In this document: positions 12,640 to 23,481 of the stretch, piece by piece
Position numbering within the stretch: position 1 is the stretch's first letter
How the letters are laid out: the number at the start of each line of letters is the position of its first letter
Source of the DNA: Albugo candida
Lineage: Eukaryota > Oomycota > Peronosporomycetes > Albuginales
Direction of reading: 5' to 3'
Assembly (NCBI GenBank): GCA_040437565.1
Contig: JBDOQK010000067.1
Coordinates: forward strand, 1 to 64,000
Length of the DNA stretch: 64,000 nt
Notes under the pieces: generated by a model
The model's database searches: none
The model's input: the letters and a program-made list of their open reading frames with translations, nothing else
What the model was told of the DNA's origin: nothing
Program-made: the position numbers and the translations under genes

Positions 12640-14848
12640 ATGCTTACAGAAGTCGATCAGAGAATTCAATTCCCCGTCACAGTACCTGTATCCAACGCAT
12701 ATACGTTACCCCGTGGCAGTACTGCATCGCCTCTCTGTGACCGCATAATCACTCAAACAAACGAAAAGCACCCCGAATGGAGTGAGTATCGAAGTCGTTA
12801 GTTTAGAAGGCGCAAGAGCTAATGGATCGAAAGCTATTTGACGCGGCCATTTTCGCGTTCACCTAACCGATTTGCTACTTAGAGAAGAAGAAGGGGGCAA
12901 ATGGAAACAGATCAAAGGATTGTACCGCCGCTGTGAGTGCTTTATGCTCATGAAACAATACTGACGAGCCATTGAAGATTTGACCAAATTGAACATTGAA
13001 ACACCTCTACATGGTCGCTTTCTGGTGGATATAGCGCAATTGTATGGTTTCTCGACTGACTATCATGCTCCCATGAAGGATTAAGAGAAAGTAGAACTCT
13101 AATTCATTGAAGAAAAAAGCTCGTTAGGCTCCCGATATCCTCTTCCAGACCATCGGAAAATTGTTCCATGGATTTACATGGCGAAATCGCTTTTCTACTA
13201 AGAGGTGACAATACCACACTGACGATGTGTGAGCTATCGCTGGCGCAGAGTGTTGGCCAGCAGCTGCTGTATCAGGCTCCAATCGCATACCTTCGAGCTA
13301 AATAATACCTCCAATTTCATCAACACGAACTCGCTTTAGTGGAATTGTATCTGTGCATCGAAATCGATCAAAGTGGGACGCTCATCGATGAAGAAGCTGT
13401 ATTAAAAGATGATCGTATCGATATGCTCGTAGCGCGTGCGAGTACTTTCATTCAGTTAAGGAAATATGAGGCAATCAAAGGCCTCAGTGTTGCGGGTCTG
13501 CATCAATTTCAAATGGAGAGAATACCTCAATTCCAGTGAATCTACTAGAATCTGACTTCGTCATTTTTTATCATCTTCAGGCCATTGAATTCTCAGAGCG
13601 CGTGGTGCAGGATTAGACTTTGATTTAGAAACAAGATCCTTACGATATTTACGTGTTTCGACTTTGACCCTACACACTGACGCGTTCTCTGCATGCGTTC
13701 GAAAAAAAGGAAACATTATTTGGAGACTGTCAAAGTGCTGGACCTCATGGTATCGGCTCGATTCTCGCGATTGGTACGCTGGGAGCTTTTCAGTCTCAAT
13801 GGAGCACAGCGATCGCTTCGGTGAAAAACTTTTTGGATGATAATCCAGACAACATCACTGTCCTCTTCCTCCGTGGGAGACTATAGTAGCTTGGATATAG
13901 CTACAAGCAAGCCCAAGCCGACGACACGTGTATTATCGAGTCGCAGTATCCCAAGTCGTGGAAGAAGACCTAGCGGATCAATCGAAAGGCCGGTTTCCAG
14001 AAGCAAAAAGCCTCACGTATTGAGGTCTCGAGTCTGAAATAATCCAATAGCAACCAGTGACGGCTCTATAGCTCTCTTTCGTTGCAATCGAATCTATATT
14101 CGCTAATGACTTTCAAGCAGCGTTTGTGGTTCACAATTGCAATTTGGAGGCATGATTGGAACACCAAAGTTTGAAGAAGCATTCCATACGCAAACACAAG
14201 AACGGACACATCAGGTGATCTCCTGGTTACTGGCTCAATATCAATCCGTCGACATCGAAACCACTTAAGCTTCGAGGAAAAAGGAAAAGAAGAAGAATCA
14301 AGCCCGGCAATGTGAGATTCCTCAGGCGCACGCACCACTGAAAAGCCATTGGTCCACTCACACCGCCTTCACAGAACACAAAAGTGTGTACAATTCAGTA
14401 CTCGAAAATATCAAAAGTGCTTGTTGGAGCAACCCGGGAAGAGGTGTTGTGATAGACTGATGCATTTGCCGCTACACGAGGCAAATCGCCAAAATCCTAT
14501 TTTTGTGAGCCACAAGAGTGTTTTCGAGCAAATTTGATTAGTTGCTTGGAACAAAAGAATGTCCTGGACGGAAACATGACAATTCAAAGTTGCCAATTAT
14601 TTTTGAATGCATCTAGTGTACATTTTCGATCGTCGCATTTAGCTACAATTATACTGGAATGTGTATCAGCAACGAGCAGCAGGATCAAGCGAGATCAGCT
14701 GGTTTAGCAAGAGTACATCAATGTAATCTTTCACTTGTATCCGAACAAGCTGATCAGACATTAATGGAATGGAGCAAAGAGGAAGGTATTTGGCATTTTA
14801 TGGACGACAACGCGCTTTCATTCGTAAGTGAGTTATAAAATGAAACAG
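12640..14848 (+). pseudogene. eroded TPR-type protein gene
   Basis: Patches of clearly protein-like sequence follow one another on the + strand but are split by many stops and frame changes. The first patch starts with ATG at 12640 and gives MLTEVDQRIQFPVTVPVSNA, continuing for about 53 codons. Later patches have the look of tetratricopeptide helices: LYRRCECFMLMKQY followed by RAIEDLTKLNIETP (about 12.92-13.0 kb), HELALVELYLCIEID (about 13.33 kb), and FLDDNPDNITVLFLRGRL (about 13.84 kb). The last open patch ends near 14.84 kb. I read it as one decayed host gene of more than 2 kb. The TPR assignment rests on spacing of small and aromatic residues by eye, so the family is moderately uncertain. 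It could also be two adjacent remnants. Confidence 0.55.
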
Positions 14849-15576
14849 CAATTTGGCAGCGTCAAAAACTAGTATACGCAGTGTTCTAGAGCGGGTGTTC
14901 TGTATGGGATAGGCTCTACAGATATTGAATTCTTACTAGTCTTGTCTTAGGCTCCAAGTTCGCCGTGGAATAACGACTTTGCTATTTGCATGATGTATGT
15001 ACAAAATATCGACAAAGTGAACTGTCAGGCAAGATGCCAGCACTGACGGGTCAATCATTCCTCGGCGTTGCAAATCGGCATGACATACAGCATGACTTTG
15101 CTTCGAAATTGAATGCCGTTACTAAATAGAACACGGCGCCTGTTTTGATTCTATTGTGCACAATAGAGCATTGTATTTATTTGAGATAGTAGCACATTTT
15201 TCATGTATTGCACGAGATCTATGAAGAGAGGGATGAAAACGCTTCAACCATGTCAGCAGCTCCATTTATCAACACAGCCTGATCCGCTTGCGTGCATCGA
15301 TTGCACCTTTATATCGATTTCATCCTATCGTCGATTGTGACTTAATCTAGCTGCATCTTAGACACGCACTTCTGTTCTGCTCATTTACGAATACCGCCTG
15401 AACATTGTGACCGTTTTCGCTAAAATTAATCGCAACAAATAGTTTCGAGCTTTCGATTGGCTTCAGGTAACAGCTCTGATGCTTTCCTATTGCTTCTTTG
15501 ACTGCAGCCCACATGTGATGAGCACTCTGATGCAAAGGGATATCAAACTCATTTAATGTTTTGGAGGCTTTACACA
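14849..15576. other. intergenic region, no gene seen
   Basis: This lies between the eroded gene and the 3' end of the DIS3L-type gene. Only short shadow ORFs are present (the longest, about 76 codons on the minus strand, has no motif). Confidence 0.6.
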
Positions 15577-18500
15577 CTACTTTGTTTTCCTCTGTTGATT
15601 CTTGCGCGCGTGGCGTTTCTCAGCTTGTAACTTGTGATTACGAGTTTGAACTGCTTGTCCGAGTCGTCGGCCCAAAGTATCATCGTTTTCCATTTCTGCA
15701 ACCACATCCGACGCATACGTTGAGTTCGGTTGTGTAATACCGCGCCGAATTTGCATCGCTTCCTCGAGTTCGGGAGACCGTGTCGAAAGACCGCTTTTCG
15801 TGTAGCTTGCCTGGTACGAAGAGCAAGGTGGTTTGGATAGATCTGAAGTTGCAGATCCAAAAATGAGTCGACCAGGACCTTTTTGCTTGACTTTAGCTTT
15901 CTCACGTGAATCAATCGATTTTTTATTGTACAAAGTGATGTGTTGCAATTGATTCGCTTTTAGTTTTGTGATCATCGCATACAAATTCTTCAGCGACGGT
16001 GACTCAGGTCTGTCGTGAACTGATCCTCGGGGCGTATTTTCTATGGAGCATGCCTTCCAACGTTGCTCCCCAATGTGGTTCTCGAGGCTGAATTTGTCTT
16101 GACTGTGGCGTGGGGTCTTCTTTCCAGGGATTCCGATCAGTAAGAATTGGAATGGCTCGACTCGAACACTCTGAGCATCGATGTTATTGCACAAGATTTG
16201 CACCTCCACATGCTGAAATTCTGTAAACTCACACATCGGTGTATCGGTCGGATGTGCATCGGCAGTATACAAAGAAAGTCGCTTCTGATCTTCACCCATA
16301 CAGATCTTTGCATGCGGAATATGTCGAATGTGCTCTGATTTGGCAAAGGTTCCTGTTGGTTCGCTAGAATCCTGCCAAGGTACACCACATAGAGAAGGGT
16401 TGATTTGTACCCGATTGTCTCGATCGCAAAGATACACAGGCCCTCGAAGATCATATTTTGGCAAATATACGAGAAAGCCGTTCTCTTTGAGCGAAGTGAT
16501 AATTCCCACCGTCACAATTTTGTTCTCGCTAAAGTATAATGCGAGAAATAATTCTTTGCATTGTTGAGAGGCGCGTTTGGCATTTCGATGTCTGACGTTC
16601 AGATGATGTGTCATTTGAATCAAATCGGTCAATGGCAGCGCCGGTATATCAATAGTTGAGAAAGTTGAGGTCTCTTCTGAAGTGCGTTCGACTAGTTGGC
16701 CATGCACATGAGCTATCAAGTCATCGAGTAGTTCATCGGCTTTATCGAGCGGCATTGAGTAGCTTCGTGGGGCAGAAAGCGTCGTTTCTGTCTCGACATT
16801 CTCCGAAAACTGTTGTATTACATGCAGCAGCTGACGATGAACCACAATATCGGCATAACGCCGGATAGGGGATGTGAAATGCGTGTAGCATTCAACTCCC
16901 AAACCGTAGTGCGCAATTCTAGTGTCGAAATCACTCGAATTCGCTCCCATCATTCGAGGAGCTGAGAGAGCCTCATGAGCACATATATACTCTGCTTGTT
17001 GCATCTCGCGAACAACGAGTGCTTTCAAAAACGCCATTGTTTTTATATCCATCACACCGGAATTCTCGCAGTTTATAAGCGACTGCTGTAGCGTAAAGTT
17101 GTTGCTGGTATCGAATTCAACGCCCTTGACTCGTGCAATATCGACAACTCGCGAAAACCGATTACTGGAAGGAGGTAAATGGCGTCGAAGTAGTGCGTGC
17201 TGAGGAATTGCTCGAATTATCTTTTTGGCGACAGTTGTGTTAGTCAATATCATAATTTCTGCGATCGTGTGGTGAATTTCGAGGCTTTCAGAGGAGCTGA
17301 CAGATACGCGCGGATTCTTCAAATCACTCGAGCTGGGCGCTATATGAATTTCCTCGTTTCTCGACAGATCCAAACCTCCATGCTGCATGCGTGCATGCTC
17401 GAGTGTACGCGCGATTCGAGTCAGCAAGCGAAGTGCTTGTTGTAAATGCCCTTTTGCTGCATCAGGAATTGGACCACCTGCCATTCCAACATTGTCAGTG
17501 ATCGCAGAAGCATCAATGGGTTTATTGTAAAGAATTTGGTGTGCTTGTTCATACGTCAAAGACGCGCAAGATCGAATAACTGTTCTCCCGATCCAGGTCT
17601 TTTCTTCGACCACAGCAAGTGTATCAGGGTTCACTTCCCAAATGACGCTCACTGCTAGCCTGTCACGAGAGTGATGAAGGGAGCATAAATCTGCGCTCAG
17701 CACTGCCGGAATCATGTCGAGACGTTGACCAACAAGATAGACGCTAGTTCCCCGACGTCGCGCCTCACAGTCTAGTGCTGAATCAGATTTCACAAAGTAC
17801 GATACGTCAGCAATGTGCACTCCAAGCTCAATATTTCCGTTTGATAGCGCACTGACTGACATGGCGTCGTCAATATCTTGACACCCGGCGGGGTCAACGC
17901 TGAATATCTTGTGTGTGGACCTCAGATCTCTTCGAGCGTGCCTTTCAAATTCTTCAGGTGGAATCTTCCAATCAAGAAGAGAGCAATTGGACGGACGCTT
18001 CGCTGTACAGCATTCAGCGATTTGATAGCTCTCCATGACAGTGTCAGAGATTGCTGGAAGACATGCGATTGCGGCTTGACTGAAAGGACTTTCAATTAGC
18101 TCGTTTTCCACCAGGATTGAGCTTATCTCCGTCGAAATGTCTTTTACATCGCCTAATATGCCGATGTAGTGACCGTGAGGGTATGCTGAATCGGTTGGCC
18201 AGCTATCAATGATGATTTTGAGTCGTTTGCCGGTGAGGGCGTCAAGATGATTCGAACGAATGCGAACTTTTGGGAATCGCATACTCATTGGGATTGCTAG
18301 AGCGATATTTTCTCCACTTTTGATCATCTTGGACGGGATAGTTGCCATAATGACCCGACAAGACCGTGATACTATGCTAATAACGCGGCCAGTGGGCCAA
18401 CCTGACGCGGTCGATTCGACTGGGGCTATATCACCAGACTTGTGGGATGAAAGACCAGAATCTTCGTCGCTATCGTCGTCCATAGTGGGGGTGTAGTGTA

Positions 18501-19536
18501 CAAGTACTCTCTCACTAGTGGGGACCTTCCACATTAGCTTTGGTAAAATTTGGACCTCGACCAAGTCTCCATGCACGGCGCGTTTCATGTCGCCACGACC
18601 ACATATGTATACATTTTCAGTATTGAAAGCTTCATTCCGTTTATTTAGACGTACAAACGCCTCAGTGGAGCAAAAAGCGTTGACTTCAAATAAACCAACA
18701 GAGAAACTTGCGCTGTTTTCTCCTGATGCAAGTCGTTCCAAAGAAATATTCTCCTCGCGCATCTCCTCCTCCACATGACATTTACTTTTCTCTTGTTCAG
18801 TGATCCAGTCATTCACTTTTCCTTCCATGCTCTGGACAAACTCGATCACTTGTCGGTCATTGTCACATTCACACAGTAGAGTCTCCATGAACTTTCCCAG
18901 CGATACCACGCTCATATTGTCCGCATTCAATGAGTCGGTAGATGCACATAAAGTCAAGTGGAGGAATGACACTTTTGGATGTGATGTGGCATACCAATGC
19001 AATGTTCCTCCAATAACTCGATTTTCTCGCTCTGTCAACGTCTCATGCAAATCTGATTCCCAATTCTCAGAGACGTGTGCGTAGTTTTCATTCGCAACGA
19101 ATGATATAAATCGGCTTTCTTCAGTATTTTTATCTTTGAGAAAAGTTTGGAGCTGGGAAAGCTCCTGCATAGGAAGCCATTTTTTTGCCTGTAAAAAGCA
19201 CGTTTCCAGTACAATTAGATGTGTAAATGCGTGAGAGACAATCTTTTTCGCGGCACTACTCAAACGGTCGTTATTGGAGGCTTCCGAGGCATTTTGTAGC
19301 AATCGCAAGCATGGATACAGCGACATTGCGTCTGGAATCAGATATGTTACGCCATCTGAAGTATTGTGTGTGTTACAATCCGTGTGCTGTTGACAAAAAT
19401 CGATACCACAATTGAGGTCAGTACGAACATATTTTTCCAAGCAGCAAAGAGTTCCTTGACGCCTTTTTCTTCTACCCTTGTCATAAAACCAAGTATCCAA
19501 AGTGGCATAGCCGTACGGTCTACCGACAGATTGCAT
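15577..19536 (-). CDS. DIS3L-type exoribonuclease (RNB family)
   Basis: Single uninterrupted ORF of 1319 residues, ATG at 19536, no intron. It is predicted to degrade RNA 3' to 5' as an exosome-associated or cytoplasmic RNase II-type enzyme. Domains in order: an N-terminal CR3-like cysteine cluster (Cys43, Cys48, Cys54) as in DIS3/DIS3L; a PIN-like region (about 65-250); two cold-shock domains (about 280-480; motif GRGDMKRAVHGDLVEVQIL); the RNB catalytic domain (about 545-900), with DPAGCQDIDDAM carrying the metal-binding aspartates; and an S1-like C-terminal domain (about 990-1090). The RNB wording (VLSADLCSL, WIGRTVIRS) resembles DIS3L more than DIS3. The PIN region is degenerate: the usual acidic DTNV start reads DAMS and the late NDR motif reads STDS, so endonuclease activity is unlikely. 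The last 200 residues are low-conservation tail. Confidence 0.93.
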   Translation of the reverse strand: MQSVGRPYGYATLDTWFYDKGRRKRRQGTLCCLEKYVRTDLNCGIDFCQQHTDCNTHNTSDGVTYLIPDAMSLYPCLRLLQNASEASNNDRLSSAAKKIVSHAFTHLIVLETCFLQAKKWLPMQELSQLQTFLKDKNTEESRFISFVANENYAHVSENWESDLHETLTERENRVIGGTLHWYATSHPKVSFLHLTLCASTDSLNADNMSVVSLGKFMETLLCECDNDRQVIEFVQSMEGKVNDWITEQEKSKCHVEEEMREENISLERLASGENSASFSVGLFEVNAFCSTEAFVRLNKRNEAFNTENVYICGRGDMKRAVHGDLVEVQILPKLMWKVPTSERVLVHYTPTMDDDSDEDSGLSSHKSGDIAPVESTASGWPTGRVISIVSRSCRVIMATIPSKMIKSGENIALAIPMSMRFPKVRIRSNHLDALTGKRLKIIIDSWPTDSAYPHGHYIGILGDVKDISTEISSILVENELIESPFSQAAIACLPAISDTVMESYQIAECCTAKRPSNCSLLDWKIPPEEFERHARRDLRSTHKIFSVDPAGCQDIDDAMSVSALSNGNIELGVHIADVSYFVKSDSALDCEARRRGTSVYLVGQRLDMIPAVLSADLCSLHHSRDRLAVSVIWEVNPDTLAVVEEKTWIGRTVIRSCASLTYEQAHQILYNKPIDASAITDNVGMAGGPIPDAAKGHLQQALRLLTRIARTLEHARMQHGGLDLSRNEEIHIAPSSSDLKNPRVSVSSSESLEIHHTIAEIMILTNTTVAKKIIRAIPQHALLRRHLPPSSNRFSRVVDIARVKGVEFDTSNNFTLQQSLINCENSGVMDIKTMAFLKALVVREMQQAEYICAHEALSAPRMMGANSSDFDTRIAHYGLGVECYTHFTSPIRRYADIVVHRQLLHVIQQFSENVETETTLSAPRSYSMPLDKADELLDDLIAHVHGQLVERTSEETSTFSTIDIPALPLTDLIQMTHHLNVRHRNAKRASQQCKELFLALYFSENKIVTVGIITSLKENGFLVYLPKYDLRGPVYLCDRDNRVQINPSLCGVPWQDSSEPTGTFAKSEHIRHIPHAKICMGEDQKRLSLYTADAHPTDTPMCEFTEFQHVEVQILCNNIDAQSVRVEPFQFLLIGIPGKKTPRHSQDKFSLENHIGEQRWKACSIENTPRGSVHDRPESPSLKNLYAMITKLKANQLQHITLYNKKSIDSREKAKVKQKGPGRLIFGSATSDLSKPPCSSYQASYTKSGLSTRSPELEEAMQIRRGITQPNSTYASDVVAEMENDDTLGRRLGQAVQTRNHKLQAEKRHARKNQQRKTK

Positions 19537-19844
19537 TCTCTATTCTATTGGCCAAATTGTTTCTGACATCAAACAGAAGCATTATTACTGTAGTTGACAT
19601 ATGACAGTCAAGAGGACGCTTTATGTTGATGACTTGTGTTGTCGCTTCTGATAGTCATTCACGTCTACTGAGAAGCTGTGGATACCTTACAGCGATCTGG
19701 TCGGTGTATGCACACCATTGATGCAGATTAGAAGCTTATAAAATGATTTAGGGTACACCGACGATAGCATAGGAGTCTAGATACGGACGTCAGAGGAAGG
19801 CATTAGAGTTCAAACAGCTGACTCTGCCAATGAGATTTTCACAC

Positions 19845-19865
19845 AAATATATATATATATATATC
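19845..19865. repeat. AT dinucleotide microsatellite
   Basis: About ten consecutive AT units read directly from the sequence. Confidence 0.9.
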
Positions 19866-19959
19866 CATTCGGTGGCAATACAGCTACAAATTCAGGACCT
19901 TGAGTGCCGGGCAATAATAGCATCTTTAATTCAAATAGTGATATTTTTTTCGGCATACT

Positions 19960-20370
19960 AGAGTAGCGGAGTTTTTATCAGAAGACGAGGAGATCGAGCA
20001 GCATGAAGAATTTGATGAATGGTCTGAAAACAAGCTGACCGGAGCGAATACAGGGAAGACACTTTTTCACTTGGGAGAGCGCAAACACCGACGAAATAAA
20101 AGGGAGCACGATAGTAACGTCAATCCTATGGAATCAAACTTGATACTCTTGCGAGTGATACAGTCAGTCACTTTTTGCTTCCATGCCACGATGCGACGCT
20201 ACTCCACAAGCTCGACTAGCCTTCATCGATATCCCGTTAAGCATTTACTCTACGACTATCACGACAATTATTTGAGCTCTGAGATCGCACCACATTCATT
20301 ACGAAATGGATCGTTGCACTGTTTAAATGCTTCATACATTTTGTGTGATATTGTGTATTTTCAATGAGAA
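19960..20370 (+). pseudogene. possible gene remnant, acidic patch
   Basis: An open frame without a suitable upstream ATG begins near 19.97 kb with a strongly acidic stretch (SEDEEIEQHEEFDEW) and runs on to a stop near 20367. The composition of the first 50 codons looks protein-like; the later part does not. No family is recognised. It may be a decayed exon. Confidence 0.25.
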
Positions 20371-21427
20371 GTTTATCCTGGACGAAAAGGCATCATCGGC
20401 GTTGTCTGCATCTTGTTTTTGGCTAATCGCGACATGACACTTCTTATATGAAACTCCAATTTGTGATAGGCTCAGTTTTGTACGCAGGCTAATGTCAGTA
20501 AAGCATCTCAAAGGTAAGCGCTGATTGGCATTGTTGCTACGAGTATGCAGCATTTATCGCTCGGGTTGGCAGGATCAACAAGAGCTGGTGTAATAAATAC
20601 AATGTATGATGGCAGACACCGGTAATGAAATATCAAGGGTGTAGAGACTGCTACCGCTTGGGTGTATTATGGTATTGAATGCTGTAGATGAAGACGATGC
20701 GTCCTGGAAGGGTATGATATTATCGCAAGAAACACTATTGATGCAATCTCCAGTACCGATTGCTCCTTTTGCAATTTAGTCAAGCGGGTAAGATGATCAA
20801 TGTCGACATTTGTGAGCGTCTAATTCCGCACTGGGTTAATAAAGCTCGACTTTGTGAAGATCACGACCTGACTAACAACCATTGCAGCTGCTAGATAGAG
20901 TTATTGTCATTATATGAGGACTGTGGCCATATAAGCCCAGATTTGCGTGGATCTGAAGTCACGAGTGTGGCACAATGTACTTGTGAGGAAATGAAAACTT
21001 CTCAGCATCGTACTAGCTTTTATAGTTGCGGTCGACTATGTATACGATTAATGGGAAGATCGTCAAGGTATCATCTCTAATCTTCCTCTTTTCATTATCG
21101 TACCTCCCGCAGTTTCGTAATGTTCTCATCAATGCCCTCTCGCTATGACATCACGCTCCAAGATATTAAATTTGAAGCCATAATTCAAGACATTTTTGTA
21201 TCTAGAAAACATGGGCCTGGAGACCAGGCGAGATAGACCTCGCCGAATGATATGAAAATAGCGAGCACGCTGGCGATACTATGCAGCATAAAAAGTAGGA
21301 GAACAGGATTAGAGATGTCATGATTGACATTCGTTGCATCAATATACAGCAAGATGCTGCTTCAAAGCGCCGGAAAGTTTGCAAATATGGATATAGTAGT
21401 GACGCTCTCAGTGAAATTGAGTACTTA

Positions 21428-21659
21428 TGCATCAATACTTGTTGCAATGGATAAGTAAAGCGATTGAGGCGGTGAGTGTACATTTTGCACGCANNNNNNN
21501 NNNNNNNNNNNNNNNNNNNNNNNNNNNNNNNNNNNNNNNNNNNNNNNNNNNNNNNNNNNNNNNNNNNNNNNNNNNNNNNNNNNNNNNNNNNNNTGCATCA
21601 ATACTTGTTGCAATGGATAAGTAAAGCGATTGAGGCGGTGAGTGTACATTTTGCACGCA
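21428..21659. other. assembly gap flanked by a 66-bp identical duplication
   Basis: The 66 bases at 21428-21493 are repeated without change at 21594-21659, on the two sides of the 100 N at 21494-21593. The simplest reading is that two contigs end in the same sequence and were not merged, so no real DNA is missing and one copy is artificial. Confidence 0.85.
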
Positions 21660-22991
21660 TCTGAAGTGACGTGGGGTCGGTGCAAGCGTATGCATTTTGC
21701 CAACCAATACGTATCGATTCGCGTTGAAAAGGATTGCTTGCTTCTTCTGCGAAAAGAACATTTATAACGCATTACGAAGTCGCAATGTATCCACTAGTGC
21801 CCTTGTACTACTAATGTCGCTGTAGGACAATCAACTCGGGCTTCAATGCTGCAAATCAAATGGATACCTTATTTTGGATGCTTGATACCGCCACGATGAT
21901 GCGCTCTCTCATTGTACCGTTTTCTCAATGCGATATGCTACTATCTCATTCAAGATCGCTTTATCTACCAAACAATCGGTAACATGGACAAAAAACTTGC
22001 CAGGAAAGAATATATTTGCAATATCACGCGGTATAGCTGAACTATGAGACATTTCTAGCCCGAAGTGTCCAGGAGCGATTCTTTCCTTCCTTTCTTCCTG
22101 TGGCTTTGGTAATATAACAACTGTTGAGAAGTTGAAAATTTGCATCTTTTGCCGTATTAAGGCATCATATAACGAAAAGAAAGACAGCTTCGCTTTGACA
22201 GAATAGCTTTCATCCAATCCTCAAATACAGTCAGCGTTCCGTACTCTACAAATACGTATTTAAACGTACTTGGAAGCTCTTATGGAAGCATCGCACCATT
22301 ACTCCAAGCTCTCGACCGCGTTTTCTCAGCTAATAGCCTACTAATAATCTGTTCTAGAAGTCGGAGTACCATGTTTTGTGCTGAACTAACGGTAGATGAA
22401 TATCTAAGCATCAATGGACAACGTCTATGAAGGCTTGAAGTACCAGTGAGAGGAACTAGGGACCTAATACAAAATACAATGATCTCTTGTTACAGGCACC
22501 CTTTCGTGAATCAAGATGTTGGAAAGTAACGACTCGACATTGCGTTCCGTCAGACGTTTTGGTAAAATGATCCAAGGATCAAAATAGTGGTCTGTGTCGT
22601 ATACCTTCCGCTATGGACTGTCCCGACAAGGTGGTTTCGTAACCAATAAAGGCCGTAGGAAGAGAAACTATCAGTCATATATTATATACTTAGTTCTATT
22701 TTTGCCCCCCCCCCTTCAGTAAAGCGACTTCCCATTCTGTGCGCTATTACGACACAAGAAGCTTCGGGCTGAAAGAATGGAGCAGCAGTTGCACGGAAGA
22801 TCTGTCTTGTACATGAACAACGGAGCATGATTGAGACATCAAAGCGCTTGAGTACAAACAACAACATCCTTTTATTGTCTCTGTCGACTCCCTAAGGATG
22901 AATACCGAATATAAATCCATCATTCAGCTTGTGGACTTGACAATAAATCTTGGAGTCATACCTCAGCGGTCTTATCGAAAGAGTCGAACCA

Positions 22992-23481
22992 TCAGACAAA
23001 CATGTTGCAACTGGATGTTTTGTTTAGATGTTTCAAAATGTATGCGGCAATCCCTGTTATAAAAGCTCTAAACACGCAAATTACCATTATACTGTATTGA
23101 TGAGGAGCCTGCGTAGCATTCTGTTCAGAATTCAAAAGCTTCGCGACACATCGGTTTGGCGCAATGTACACCTTTGACAACCAAAAGACAGAATTAACAA
23201 CTTTTCTAATTTTGGCTTTTAAGCAATACAAACATTTTCGCACATACACTTTCTGTGGAGCATATTGACTCAAGTAAATGCGGTATCCAACAAACTTGTA
23301 CTTCCAATACTCTCCGTAAGCATTCTCCGCTTTTGAGGATTTGATCTCCGCGCAGAGGGTTTGCTCCTTTTGACTCATTTTTCAGTATAAAAACAAAAAG
23401 ATTCTCATTGTCTGGCGAGAAGTACCCAAGAATCTCAAGTTGCCACAATACTTCATTTGTGACTTTTGAGTTTTTAAGCAA
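22992..23481 (-). pseudogene. unidentified minus-strand remnant
   Basis: Two overlapping open frames on the minus strand (128 and 91 codons) share a protein-like flow that changes frame near 23.37 kb. The text is rich in Lys, Tyr and Phe. There is no domain that I recognise, no signal peptide and no clear splice pair at the frame change. It is probably a decayed gene or chance ORFs. Confidence 0.25.

Noticed and set aside
13738-13890. Patch FLDDNPDNITVLFL seen as a phospholipase C-like motif
   Set aside because: The single motif resembles PI-PLC X text, but neighbouring patches and the following RGRL fit TPR helices better.
22705-22714. Run of ten C
   Set aside because: A simple homopolymer with no feature around it.
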